Assembly (NCBI GenBank): GCA_004321715.1
Contig: SGYN01000001.1
Location: 62,001-126,000 of the forward strand
Length of the DNA stretch: 64,000 nucleotides
Source of the DNA: a bacterium
GTDB taxonomy: Bacteria > Fidelibacterota > Marinisomatia > Marinisomatales > TCS55
Direction: 5' to 3'
A model generated the notes under the pieces. That model made no database searches. It was not told the DNA's origin and saw nothing but the letters and a program-made list of their open reading frames with translations. Positions 18,689 to 27,833 of the stretch are shown here, one piece after another. The translations under genes were made by a program, and so were the position numbers. Position 1 is the first letter of the stretch. Each line of letters begins with the position of its first letter.

Positions 18689-19935
18689 TATAGACCTGAC
18701 TGTAAAGCTGCACCTAAGTAAAATACAGGTAAATATGTTATTACAACCATTACAGCAATAATAATTCCAACCAAAAGAATTAAAATTGGCTCAATTAAAG
18801 TTGTCATCCGCTCAACTAATGCATTGACTTGCTTATAATAATAATCGGCAGTTCTATCTAAAAGAGAGTCTAGCTCACCTGTTTCTTCACCCGTTGCAGT
18901 CAACTGTAATAATATTGGAGGGAAAATCTCAGTCCTCCGCAAAGCAGATGTAATATTAAAGCCATCTCTAATATATTCCGTTGCATCTCCAATAGCAACC
19001 TCGTATACACGATTGCTTACTATTCTTCCTATCAGATTCATTGATTCAATGACAGGAACACCAGCATTCAATAAAATACCAGCAGTTTTAGCAAATTTAT
19101 TTAGTATTGATTGATTCAGTAATGATCCAAAAACAGGCACCTTTAACTTAATTGAATCAAGAACATATCCACCTCTTTGTGTCTTTGAAATAAGCCAAAG
19201 TCCAGCTATAAATCCAAATAATGAAAAAATCACCGTATTGAAATTAATACTTATCCACTCACTTAGTGATACAAGTTGCCTTGTTGCTGCAGGCAAATTT
19301 GCACCTAATTGCACGTACACATCAGAAAACATTGGAATAATCCACATAAACATTGCACTCATCATTGCAAAAAGGAATAAGACCATAAATATTGGATAAG
19401 TCATAGCTGATCTTACTTTTCTTCTTACATCATCTAAGTTCTCCAGGTATGTTGCTAATTCATCCAAAATTTCGTCCAAATTCCCACTAACCTCTCCAGC
19501 TTTAGTTAAAGATACAAATAAAGTTGAAAATACTCCTGGATGTCTTTGCAATGCCTCAGATAAAGACAATCCTTTTCGAATATTTTCTCCTACATTTGTT
19601 AAAACTTTCTTTAGTTTAGGATGACGTTCTTCACTAGCAAGTCCTTGAATAGCGCGCTCGAGAGTCAAACCCGCAGAATACATTGTAGCCAATTGTCTAG
19701 TGAAAAAAACTAAATTACTTAAAGGTATTCTATTTTTGAAACGCTCGATTGATAAGTTTATTTCATCAATAAATGGACCAATGAAATCCCACGTAGTATC
19801 TATCTCTTCTAATTTGACTATAATTTGATTATCAGCCGATAGTTTTTGCATGGCAATATCTAGATTATCAGCTTTTATCTGCCCTTCACTTCTTCCGCCG
19901 GAATCATCTTTAATTAAATAGGTATATGCAGGCAT
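18688..19935 (-). CDS. pilC: Type IV pilus inner-membrane platform protein PilC
   Basis: 415 residues with the duplicated GspF/PilC architecture: an N-terminal cytoplasmic segment, two T2SSF domains (about 75-200 and 277-400) and three membrane helices (around 175-200, 228-248 and 382-405). Family stretches include FFTRQLATMYSAGLTLERAI, SGNLDEIL and its repeat in TGEETGELDSLLDRTADYY. It couples the PilB and PilT motors to pilin polymerisation and depolymerisation. It shares single bases with pilB upstream and pilD downstream, so the three are co-translated. Confidence 0.95.
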   Translation of the reverse strand: MPAYTYLIKDDSGGRSEGQIKADNLDIAMQKLSADNQIIVKLEEIDTTWDFIGPFIDEINLSIERFKNRIPLSNLVFFTRQLATMYSAGLTLERAIQGLASEERHPKLKKVLTNVGENIRKGLSLSEALQRHPGVFSTLFVSLTKAGEVSGNLDEILDELATYLENLDDVRRKVRSAMTYPIFMVLFLFAMMSAMFMWIIPMFSDVYVQLGANLPAATRQLVSLSEWISINFNTVIFSLFGFIAGLWLISKTQRGGYVLDSIKLKVPVFGSLLNQSILNKFAKTAGILLNAGVPVIESMNLIGRIVSNRVYEVAIGDATEYIRDGFNITSALRRTEIFPPILLQLTATGEETGELDSLLDRTADYYYKQVNALVERMTTLIEPILILLVGIIIAVMVVITYLPVFYLGAALQSGL

Positions 19936-21659
19936 TAATAATCCTCAACTGTTGAACGCAATACTTCAGCTATGGTTGTCGATCCTTTTAACACTTTATC
20001 AATGCCACTCTCTCGAAGAGTAATCATACCTTCATCTAAAGCTTTTTGTCGAATTTCATCCTCATTTGAATTATCAAAAACCATTCCCCTAATATCACGT
20101 GACATTGGAATAAGTTCGAATATACCTGTTCTACCATGATATCCTGTATTACGGCACTGGCTACATCCTTTTCCTTGAAAAAGCTTTTTGCCCTTCACTT
20201 TAGATTCTTCAAGATTAATTCTACTTAATTCCTCATTGGTGGGTGTGTACTCTTCTTTGCAATTATCGCAAATAGTCCTTACTAATCTCTGAGCCATTAC
20301 TAGGTTTAGACATGATCCAACTAGAAATGGTTTTATACCTATGTCTAATAATCTTGTTATAGTTGATGCAGCATCATTGGCATGAACCGTAGAAAAAACA
20401 AGATGTCCCGTTAATGAAAACTTTACTGCGATATCTGCAGTTTCTTCGTCTCTAATCTCACCAATTAATAAAATATCTGGGTCTTGTCTTAATATTGATC
20501 TGAGCGAAGAACCAAATGATAAGCCTATTTTATCATGAACCTGAACTTGATTAATTCCCTCAAGCTGGTATTCAACAGGATCTTCTACCGTAGTAATATT
20601 TGTAGATTCATTTTTTATTTCTTTTAACGAAGCATATAAGGAAGTTGATTTTCCAGAACCCGTTGGACCTGACACTACAACCATACCATAAGGTTGAGAG
20701 ATAACTCTTCGAAAAATAGAATGCATTTTTTCTTCAAATCCTAGGCTTTTTAGATTAAAACCAAATCCTGATTTATCAAGTAGCCTGAGAACAGTTTTTT
20801 CACCATGAACAGTTGGAAGTATTGAAACACGAACATCAATTTCTTTATTGGAAGCCTTTATAGTGAACCTACCATCCTGCGGAAGCCTTCTTTCAGCAAT
20901 ATTTAGATTTGATAAAATCTTAATTCTGGTTACCAAGCCACTCAACGATGAAGTAGGTGGCGTCATAATTGTCTGCAAGACACCATCAATTCTGATACGA
21001 ACTATCACTACATTTTGCTGAGGCTCTAGATGAATATCCGTTGCTCTTTCCTTAATAGCTTCCTGTAAAATTAAATTTACGAGTTTAACAATTGGAGCAT
21101 CTTCACTAGAAACCTTATCTGGTGAAAGATCTACTTCTTCTTGATTATCATCATCTCCTGATATAACCTTTATACTTTCAACCGCTTCTTCTACTTCCCC
21201 TGCTTGACGTATTTTTCCATAAATCTGATCTAATGCACGATTTAATGCGGATGGGCCAGCTACAAGTACTTCTGGATTTAAATTTGTTAAGCGTTTTAGA
21301 GAATCAATAGCCACTAGGTCTTCAGGATCTTCCATTGCAACTACTATAGTACTTGACGATTTACGTAAAGCAAGCATCATATTTTGTCTTGCGAAATCTT
21401 CTGGTATAGACTCTACCACATCTGGTTCTGCAGAAAATAAATCTTCATCAGTAGCTAAATCATAACCTAATTGCATTGAATACACTTTTATAAGGTCATC
21501 CTCAGAGATTATTCCTTGATCTAGCAGAACTACTCCTAATTTATCCTTACGAACCTTTTGTTCTGCAAGCGCGGAGTTCAACTGGCTTTCACTTATTTTA
21601 CCTTCGTGGACTAAAATATCCCCGATCTTTTGAAATTGTGGATTGAATTCTTGCGTCAT
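19935..21659 (-). CDS. pilB: Type IV pilus extension ATPase PilB with MshEN-type N-terminus
   Basis: 574 residues. The N-terminal T2SSE/MshEN region (about 10-150) has two KxGxxL-type repeats (KIGDILVHEG and KLGVVLLDQG), the site where related ATPases bind cyclic di-GMP; here Lys stands where Arg is common. The motor domain has Walker A GPTGSGKST (331-339), an Asp box, Walker B LLIGEIRDEETA (397-408) and a His box. A zinc tetracysteine is formed by C464, C467, C499 and C502. It powers pilin polymerisation. Upstream is the Ig-like lipoprotein with a 3-base gap, an unusual insertion between pilQ and pilB. Confidence 0.96.
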   Translation of the reverse strand: MTQEFNPQFQKIGDILVHEGKISESQLNSALAEQKVRKDKLGVVLLDQGIISEDDLIKVYSMQLGYDLATDEDLFSAEPDVVESIPEDFARQNMMLALRKSSSTIVVAMEDPEDLVAIDSLKRLTNLNPEVLVAGPSALNRALDQIYGKIRQAGEVEEAVESIKVISGDDDNQEEVDLSPDKVSSEDAPIVKLVNLILQEAIKERATDIHLEPQQNVVIVRIRIDGVLQTIMTPPTSSLSGLVTRIKILSNLNIAERRLPQDGRFTIKASNKEIDVRVSILPTVHGEKTVLRLLDKSGFGFNLKSLGFEEKMHSIFRRVISQPYGMVVVSGPTGSGKSTSLYASLKEIKNESTNITTVEDPVEYQLEGINQVQVHDKIGLSFGSSLRSILRQDPDILLIGEIRDEETADIAVKFSLTGHLVFSTVHANDAASTITRLLDIGIKPFLVGSCLNLVMAQRLVRTICDNCKEEYTPTNEELSRINLEESKVKGKKLFQGKGCSQCRNTGYHGRTGIFELIPMSRDIRGMVFDNSNEDEIRQKALDEGMITLRESGIDKVLKGSTTIAEVLRSTVEDY

Positions 21660-21662
21660 GTT

Positions 21663-23615
21663 TTATGGTCCTTGATAGGTTCGAACAAATAATACTTCTA
21701 ATGGATCACTTGTAACTTGTTGTGGAATCAATAAAAATGCAGTGATGCTTGATGTGAAGTCTTCATAAACTTGTGGATCTGAATTTGGTATTGGTGCACA
21801 TATTCCTTGTGCATATTCTATAACAAAAGTTACTTGACCATCAGTATTTGTTACTCCTTGATTTGCCACTACAGGCGCTACAGGCCAATAAATATTCTGG
21901 GCTCCTGTTGCAGTAATCATTATAGGCGCTTCAGCAACAGCATTACCATAAAAATCTATCAAAGTACCTGTTACCTCTAGCTGAGCAGTTGCCCCCATTG
22001 TAGAAAAATCCCAATATTGTGTTGGCGAACCAAGCGTAAGTTGCCCAGGAACAAAAAACATGATTGCCTCACCTTCGTCTTCATTTATTCGTTGCGTTAT
22101 CGTATCGCCATTTGTTCCAAAGGTAAGTGCTGAAATTTGGCCTAAGCTACCTATTGCATCTGTGGAGTAAGTTATCGTTGTATATGCTACTCCAGGGAAA
22201 TTATCTCCATTTAAATTTTCATTACCAGTAAAGCTAACGCCTTCTACAAAAGCATCAATTAACGTATCGGGAAACTGTGGTTCCATGGACCAGTATACAT
22301 AGGTACTATCTGAAACAGGATTATACCAACGATCATAAACAATTGCGGCCGCTTCTGTCTGATAAAATCCTCCACCGATTGGTTGACTTTCCTGTGGGTT
22401 ATAATCTGGCTCAATAAAATACGGAGGACCAGTTGCAATAATCACAGGGGTAGACGTTGCACTAATAACTTCACCAGAATCAGTAACAACTGATGCTGTA
22501 ACCCGTACCGGACCTGGACCAGTACCACTATTAATGGACACGCATGCTTCACCATTTGCTGTAAATGCTGAATCAACAACACCTGCATTACTAAGATTAG
22601 CGCCTGATGGAATATTTGGCCCAAGAGTAAAAGTAACATTTACGGGTTCATTCACAAGAACACCATTTTCGTCATATACTCTAGCGCAAATCTGGGTGGC
22701 CTCTAACCCACCTCCACTAACTACCATAATTTCGCCTGGATAAGAAGAGGGGATTTCTACATATGCTGGCGTACCTGAATATGAGGTATCTAATATAGTA
22801 ATTTGCACAGAATCTATAAGCGTACCAAATACAGGGTGCAAGTAGCGCGCAACGATAGTAGAAACACCAGCTTCATTTGGATCACCCGTATCTTTGAAAT
22901 TAACCAATGCAATACCTAATGAATCTGTATACTTACTTAATTCACTAAGACTGCCATTCGTACTCTCAAAATATACTTCAAGATCTTGTATTGCTTGACC
23001 ATATTGTCTCGAAGAGATTTTTGTAGATAACTCCGCACTTGTTGCACCATCATCTACTTTTATAGAACTTGTATTTGAACTTAAATTAAATTGATATGGC
23101 CATAATTGAACTGCAGTTGTATCAAAGACATTGAATCGTATCGTAGTTGAAAAATCTTGACTGCTAACGACATGTTTTGCTTCTATAGTAACTCCCTCAT
23201 ATGTTGGTGTAGCCGCATTATCATAAGCAGATTGATCTTCATCTGAAAATTTAACGGTGGCAAGTCCATCTGCGTTTGTATAAGAGGAACTTAAATTAAA
23301 TTTCCCAAAATTTTCTCCACCGACAGTTGCTGTAAACTCAATTAATTTATTAGATAACACATTGCCTGTTGAGTCTTTTAAGATGACATCAATTCTAGTT
23401 TTTACAAAATCACCAATAATATCTTCGCCTACAATGACATCATTTCCTCCAATATCTGTTGCAAATGGTTGGGCTGCAATTTCTAAGGTATAATTGGAAC
23501 TCGAAGTAGAACCTGTATCTGATTTCGTTGGAGTTCGATCATCGCACCCAAGTAAAAGCAATGTTAAACTAATTGTTAATAATAACTTTTTCTTAAATAA
23601 GAGATTAATTATCAT
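21663..23615 (-). CDS. Large lipoprotein with bacterial Ig-like (BIG1) domains inside the pilus operon
   Basis: 650 residues from the chosen ATG at 23615. An in-frame ATG 19 codons upstream would add a lysine-rich stretch that is only the antisense of the acidic tail of PilQ and would overlap pilQ by 68 bases; the later start gives a clean lipoprotein signal (LLLTISLTLLLLGC, Cys about residue 23) and an 11-base overlap. The mature chain has several invasin-type Ig-like domains with the pattern xLSNKLIEFTATVGG...TNADGLATVKF and LVNEPVNVTFTLGP. No catalytic motif is seen. Between pilQ and pilB, it could be a secretin-associated or surface adhesion component; that is inference. No standard pil gene corresponds to it. 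Confidence 0.8.
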   Translation of the reverse strand: MIINLLFKKKLLLTISLTLLLLGCDDRTPTKSDTGSTSSSNYTLEIAAQPFATDIGGNDVIVGEDIIGDFVKTRIDVILKDSTGNVLSNKLIEFTATVGGENFGKFNLSSSYTNADGLATVKFSDEDQSAYDNAATPTYEGVTIEAKHVVSSQDFSTTIRFNVFDTTAVQLWPYQFNLSSNTSSIKVDDGATSAELSTKISSRQYGQAIQDLEVYFESTNGSLSELSKYTDSLGIALVNFKDTGDPNEAGVSTIVARYLHPVFGTLIDSVQITILDTSYSGTPAYVEIPSSYPGEIMVVSGGGLEATQICARVYDENGVLVNEPVNVTFTLGPNIPSGANLSNAGVVDSAFTANGEACVSINSGTGPGPVRVTASVVTDSGEVISATSTPVIIATGPPYFIEPDYNPQESQPIGGGFYQTEAAAIVYDRWYNPVSDSTYVYWSMEPQFPDTLIDAFVEGVSFTGNENLNGDNFPGVAYTTITYSTDAIGSLGQISALTFGTNGDTITQRINEDEGEAIMFFVPGQLTLGSPTQYWDFSTMGATAQLEVTGTLIDFYGNAVAEAPIMITATGAQNIYWPVAPVVANQGVTNTDGQVTFVIEYAQGICAPIPNSDPQVYEDFTSSITAFLLIPQQVTSDPLEVLFVRTYQGP

Positions 23616-25071
23616 TGTTCTCTCCTTCCATTTCTTCTTGAGTTTCTTCTTCAGCTTCTTCTTTGTTATCATCGATGATAGTCTTTTCTAAATCATACAT
23701 TGCTTTTGTTTTTGTTATACCTGCGACTTCATTTTTAACCACTGAAGGTGTGATTTGGATAATCAAATCCATTTTCTTTTCTAAAATATCTTTACTTGTA
23801 AATAATTTCTCACCCAAAACTGGAATTTTATGCAATAGTGGAAATTTATATTCTGTATTTTTTCTATCTCTACTGATTAATCCACCTATTACAATTGTTT
23901 CACTATCCTTAACTCTAATAACTGTTGAAGATGATCTTCTTTTTACTCTTGGAATATTTTTATCCGGACCGATAAACTCAAAGATTGAAGAAACCTCAGG
24001 TTCTACTTTAACTGTAATATCTCCGTCCATATTAACAGAGGGCTGTACACGCATTTTTATCCCGACCTCCTCTTTCTGGACTTGTACTTGGCCACCAACT
24101 CCACCTGAACTCAATATGTATGGAACTACATCAACCATTTCAATATAGGCATCTCTTCCATTCAAAGTTACTAGCTTAGAATCAGCTAATATTTCAGCTT
24201 GATTATCTTTCAAAAGCAAATCAACCGTAAAATCAAATGCTGTCATCTGCCTACTAAATTTATTTGGAATTATATTACTTCCGCTTAAACGATTAAAAAT
24301 CATTTCAGTTGGGTTTTCCTCAAAAGGGAGACCCGCATAAGTTTCCACTACACCATCTCCTGCTTCATTTGCATTTTGCGTAAGACCTGGAACAGAACTA
24401 CCAGCACCTACTAATCCGGACGGAGCATTACCATTTTCTGCAAAAATATTTGTATAGTGCGCCAGCTTAGACCAATCAATACCTAATTTTTCCTCAGCAT
24501 CTACAGCAACTTCTATTAATCGTACTTCTAAAAGTATCTGTAAAGCAGGGACATCTATTTCTTTAATCGCATCTTCTATTTCAGCAATTCTTTTTGGAGA
24601 AGCATTGATTAATAGTTTATTTCCTGAGACATCAACTTGAATCTTATCCGTTAAATCCTGTAATAGATCTTTTAATTCCGCAGCATCCGCATATTTTAAT
24701 TCAACAACATGCGATGTTATTCCAACCTCTTCTGCAAGCTTCTTTGGCTCAGCAATTAGAAAAGAATTCCCTACAATCTCATAACTTAATCCTACAGCTC
24801 GAACGACTAAGTTTATAGCTTGCTGAATTGGGACATCATCCAAATGAATTGTCAATTGCTCTTGTCGGTTAACATTTGGATCAGTTACAATATTGTATCC
24901 ACTTTCCCTAGCCAAGATTGATAGGATGCTTGGTAAGTAAGCATCTTCAGCATGAATAGTGACAAGTTTTTCATCATTTATATTACCTACATTTAGATTA
25001 TCAGACCCTTGTGATATAGCTATCTGGTTCAAAATAAATATAGAAAAAATGAAAACTATTATATTTCTCAT
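23605..25071 (-). CDS. pilQ: Type IV pilus secretin PilQ (short form)
   Basis: 488 residues, shorter than proteobacterial PilQ (about 700) because AMIN domains are missing. Signal peptide about 1-20 (AISQ). An STN/N0 domain spans about 36-107 (ILARESGYNIVTDPNV), an N1 domain about 118-175, and the secretin pore about 178-455, including VPYILSSGG, the VKRRSSSTVIRVKDSETIVIGGL segment and KIPVLGEKLF. It forms the outer-membrane gate for the pilus. The C-terminus is an acidic Glu/Asp tail of about 25 residues. It follows the pilP-like gene with a 2-base gap. Confidence 0.95.
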   Translation of the reverse strand: MRNIIVFIFSIFILNQIAISQGSDNLNVGNINDEKLVTIHAEDAYLPSILSILARESGYNIVTDPNVNRQEQLTIHLDDVPIQQAINLVVRAVGLSYEIVGNSFLIAEPKKLAEEVGITSHVVELKYADAAELKDLLQDLTDKIQVDVSGNKLLINASPKRIAEIEDAIKEIDVPALQILLEVRLIEVAVDAEEKLGIDWSKLAHYTNIFAENGNAPSGLVGAGSSVPGLTQNANEAGDGVVETYAGLPFEENPTEMIFNRLSGSNIIPNKFSRQMTAFDFTVDLLLKDNQAEILADSKLVTLNGRDAYIEMVDVVPYILSSGGVGGQVQVQKEEVGIKMRVQPSVNMDGDITVKVEPEVSSIFEFIGPDKNIPRVKRRSSSTVIRVKDSETIVIGGLISRDRKNTEYKFPLLHKIPVLGEKLFTSKDILEKKMDLIIQITPSVVKNEVAGITKTKAMYDLEKTIIDDNKEEAEEETQEEMEGENNDN

Positions 25072-25073
25072 CT

Positions 25074-25610
25074 TTAATTCTCTCTCCTTCTTCCATTATC
25101 GTTAGCAGACATATCGTCTTCGATTTCTAGCCCAGCTACGGGATAATGAAATTCTTTATCTTCCTTTGCGATAACAATTTCTGTGGGATCAATTAAAACA
25201 ACCTTTCCCCCTGCAATTGAATCTCCAATTACAACTGTATAATTTTTATCCTTATAGTTAATTCCAGCATACTTTTGGATGCCATCAATAATATGAGTTA
25301 CTCTAAGTTTTCCTCGATTACGATAACGAAGAGAACGACCCTTAGAATCCGTAAGATAAAGGACGTTCGTTAAACGCATCGGCTCTTCCTCCAGAATAAA
25401 TTGATAATTATCACGATCCTTAATACGAATTTCAAGATATTCGATGACGCCTTCTAATTCTTTATCAGTTCCAAATTGGATATTCTTTGCACGTTCTTTG
25501 GCCTTAGACCACTCTTTGTTTGCAGGTAAAAGCTTAATTCCTGCTGCAATAATTGAAACCAAGGAAAACAAAATTAATAAAACCCAAATTGTATTTTGTC
25601 TGGAATTCAT
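25074..25610 (-). CDS. PilP-like inner-membrane pilus assembly protein
   Basis: 178 residues. One N-terminal membrane helix (about 8-28) is followed by a periplasmic region that ends in a short beta domain (about 110-165) with GDSIAGGKVVLIDPTEIVIAK, reminiscent of the homology region of GspC/PilP that contacts the secretin. It overlaps the pilO-like gene by 4 bases and lies directly before pilQ, the usual place of pilP. Sequence similarity is weak, so the call rests on position, topology and the C-terminal motif. Confidence 0.68.
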   Translation of the reverse strand: MNSRQNTIWVLLILFSLVSIIAAGIKLLPANKEWSKAKERAKNIQFGTDKELEGVIEYLEIRIKDRDNYQFILEEEPMRLTNVLYLTDSKGRSLRYRNRGKLRVTHIIDGIQKYAGINYKDKNYTVVIGDSIAGGKVVLIDPTEIVIAKEDKEFHYPVAGLEIEDDMSANDNGRRREN

Positions 25611-26182
25611 ACAGAAACCTTTATACTGGATTTGACCATCGTTAATGTTGATAAATGTATTTCTATTATTTGTTCACGTAGATCCATTTCACTTGCATTA
25701 CTTTTAATCCTTTCAATACCATTTTTTACATTGAACTCATCAACCGTAACTAATCTAGGAGACTTTTCCAAATCAGACATAAATTTCCCTAATTGTTCAT
25801 AGGTACACTGCATAATAACTTCATATGGTGCCGCAATGTATTTTGACTTTTCCACTCTTGGCTTAGGTTTGATATTTAACAGTGTTATACCATGAAGATT
25901 TACCATCTCCATCAAATTTTTCATAAAAGGTAAACTAGCATCATCCGCTAATGAATCTTGTTTTGAAAGAGCAAGGTTTTCTTCAAATAGTGTATACACC
26001 TCTTCTACTCTACTTGCTAATATCTGAGCACTAATTAATTGCTCATTTAATTCAATCAACTCATCCTCTAAATCAAGAAGATATGTAGGCTTATCACTAA
26101 TCATCCATGTATTATTCACCCAAAACCCTACACTAAATAACATAGTTAATAAAGCAAGAATTGCATTTCGTTTAGCCATCAT
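25607..26182 (-). CDS. pilO: PilO-like pilus assembly protein
   Basis: 191 residues: a short cytoplasmic start, one membrane helix (about 8-25), a coiled-coil stretch (about 35-75) and a ferredoxin-like periplasmic domain (about 85-185) with YEVIMQCTYEQLGKFMSDLEKSPRLVTVDEF, the typical PilO pattern. PilO pairs with PilN to form the periplasmic alignment complex under the secretin. It is separated by 2 bases from pilN and overlaps the pilP-like gene by 4 bases. Confidence 0.85.
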   Translation of the reverse strand: MMAKRNAILALLTMLFSVGFWVNNTWMISDKPTYLLDLEDELIELNEQLISAQILASRVEEVYTLFEENLALSKQDSLADDASLPFMKNLMEMVNLHGITLLNIKPKPRVEKSKYIAAPYEVIMQCTYEQLGKFMSDLEKSPRLVTVDEFNVKNGIERIKSNASEMDLREQIIEIHLSTLTMVKSSIKVSV

Positions 26183-26184
26183 GA

Positions 26185-26784
26185 TTATTTCTTCCTTTTT
26201 CTTTTAGCGCTAGGTTTTAAAGATGCTTCTACTTCAAAATGAACTATTTCTTGACCACGCACCTTTTTCAATGAACCCTGGCGAAATTTTATCTTTGGAA
26301 ATTTTTTTGAGAAATCAGAATTACGTTTCATCCTTTTGATATAATCATGAACTACTTCGTATTCCTCTTCGTCCTTATAAACAACAGAAATTCCTTCAAT
26401 ATATAGCTTTTTGTTCCTTTTATTAAATTTCAAACCAGTCAAGGCCATGTCATCTGGAGTCATTTTACCAAGCAATTCAAAATTCTTTGCCCATAACGTT
26501 CTACCTGATTCCAAATCAGCAAATGACATTATATCTTGTTTAGATAAATTCTTTCCCTTTGCCTGTAGATCAAATATTTGTTTTTTTACATTAGAAATCT
26601 CATTTTTTTTCTGCTCTATTAAATCATTGTAACCTGAACCAATCAAAAAGATTATACTATTTGCAGTGAACAAAAAGAGTATAATAACTGAAAATATGGC
26701 CCAACGCCCTCGTTCTTTCCAACGTTGAGTTCTAACTTCTTTACTGTCAGTTTTATTTAAATTAATTTTTATAAAGCTGTTCAT
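26185..26784 (-). CDS. pilN: PilN-like pilus assembly protein
   Basis: 199 residues. It starts with a short cytoplasmic PilN peptide (FIKINLNK, normally the PilM-binding motif), then one membrane helix (about 29-50), a coiled coil (about 55-80) and a small alpha/beta periplasmic domain (LTGLKFNKRNKKLYIEGIS). The C-terminus is very basic (KPSAKRKRKK), which is unusual for PilN. Its ATG overlaps the pilM stop (4 bases). Position between pilM and pilO supports the assignment. Confidence 0.87.
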   Translation of the reverse strand: MNSFIKINLNKTDSKEVRTQRWKERGRWAIFSVIILFLFTANSIIFLIGSGYNDLIEQKKNEISNVKKQIFDLQAKGKNLSKQDIMSFADLESGRTLWAKNFELLGKMTPDDMALTGLKFNKRNKKLYIEGISVVYKDEEEYEVVHDYIKRMKRNSDFSKKFPKIKFRQGSLKKVRGQEIVHFEVEASLKPSAKRKRKK

Positions 26785-27833
26785 TCTTCTAATAATCCTC
26801 TTACTGCTAACCCTGTAGAAACAGCATATTGCTCTGGGTTAGAAATATCAATATTTTCAAATCCAGCCAACGATTGGAACGGATTAAATAATTCCGTATT
26901 GAGACTAAGCTTTTGCTCTATCATTTCTTTTAACCCTTGAGTACTTGCTCCTCCACCACTTATCATTATTTTTGTAAAAAAACTTTGATTCGTAGTTTTT
27001 GCATAATACCGAAGAGATCTTCTAACATCTTCAACAAGGTTATCAAAAACATTTTTTTCTGCAACAGAAATATTATCTAAATCACTATCAATATTATTTT
27101 GAAAACTATTTATACCATCTTTCATCATTTTATCTTCAGCCGAAACATAATCTATATCTAATTTCTCTGCGAGAGATGAAACAAAATGATACCCACCAAT
27201 AGGAATATCTCTTGTAAAAAACTGATCTTTTCTGCCCCATACAACTAAAGATGAAGAAACAGAACCAATATCAAGCAAAACCACAGCCCCTTCTTCTGGA
27301 AATTCACTTAAATTTGCAAATGCATTAGAAAGAGCTATTGGGTCTGCATCAATAATGCCTGGAGAGAATCCAATCTCTTTAAGTAATTCAAGATGAGAGT
27401 TTGATACTTTTTTTGTACAGGCAACTAATCCAATATCTATTTTATCTACTTCCTTGGGATTTGGTCCAAAAACCTGAAAATCAATAACCGCATCTGACCC
27501 ATCCATTGGAATATGTTTCCTTGCTTCAAATGTCATAGATGAAAAAAGTTCATCTTCCGGCATATCCATTGTTGTAATCTGTTTCACGCTTACGCTTGTT
27601 CCATTCAAGCTACTAACCAAACTTTTGACTCTCTTTGGATTTATGCTCATTTCACGCATTAACTCACGAATTGCCATTACCCACATGGGCTTTGTTATAG
27701 ATTCTGGGTCGTAAGTTTTATTTTGATCTGGAATAAGCCTAATCCCTGTATTAACGATTTTAGTTCCACCACGATTTTTTTCTAAAAGAACCGCTTTAAC
27801 AAATTGTCTTCCAATATCTAATCCAAGATTCAT
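26781..27833 (-). CDS. pilM: Type IV pilus assembly ATP-binding protein PilM
   Basis: 350 residues, cytoplasmic actin/FtsA-like fold. The nucleotide-binding phosphate motifs are visible: LGLDIGRQFVKAV at 3-15, VVLLDIGSVSSSLVVW at about 184-199, and the glycine-rich ISGGGASTQGL near 293-303. The IDADPIAL segment is typical of PilM. It binds the N-terminal peptide of PilN and organises the inner-membrane complex. It overlaps its neighbours on both sides by 4 bases (ATGA). Confidence 0.94.
   Translation of the reverse strand: MNLGLDIGRQFVKAVLLEKNRGGTKIVNTGIRLIPDQNKTYDPESITKPMWVMAIRELMREMSINPKRVKSLVSSLNGTSVSVKQITTMDMPEDELFSSMTFEARKHIPMDGSDAVIDFQVFGPNPKEVDKIDIGLVACTKKVSNSHLELLKEIGFSPGIIDADPIALSNAFANLSEFPEEGAVVLLDIGSVSSSLVVWGRKDQFFTRDIPIGGYHFVSSLAEKLDIDYVSAEDKMMKDGINSFQNNIDSDLDNISVAEKNVFDNLVEDVRRSLRYYAKTTNQSFFTKIMISGGGASTQGLKEMIEQKLSLNTELFNPFQSLAGFENIDISNPEQYAVSTGLAVRGLLEE

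Noticed and set aside
23616-23672. Upstream ATG giving a lysine-rich N-terminal extension on the Ig-like lipoprotein
   Set aside because: The extension is just the other frame of the acidic PilQ tail; the internal ATG at 23615 begins a clean lipoprotein signal.
23663-24148. Plus-strand open frame of about 160 codons inside pilQ
   Set aside because: It is antisense to a clearly conserved secretin domain and has no recognisable protein features.
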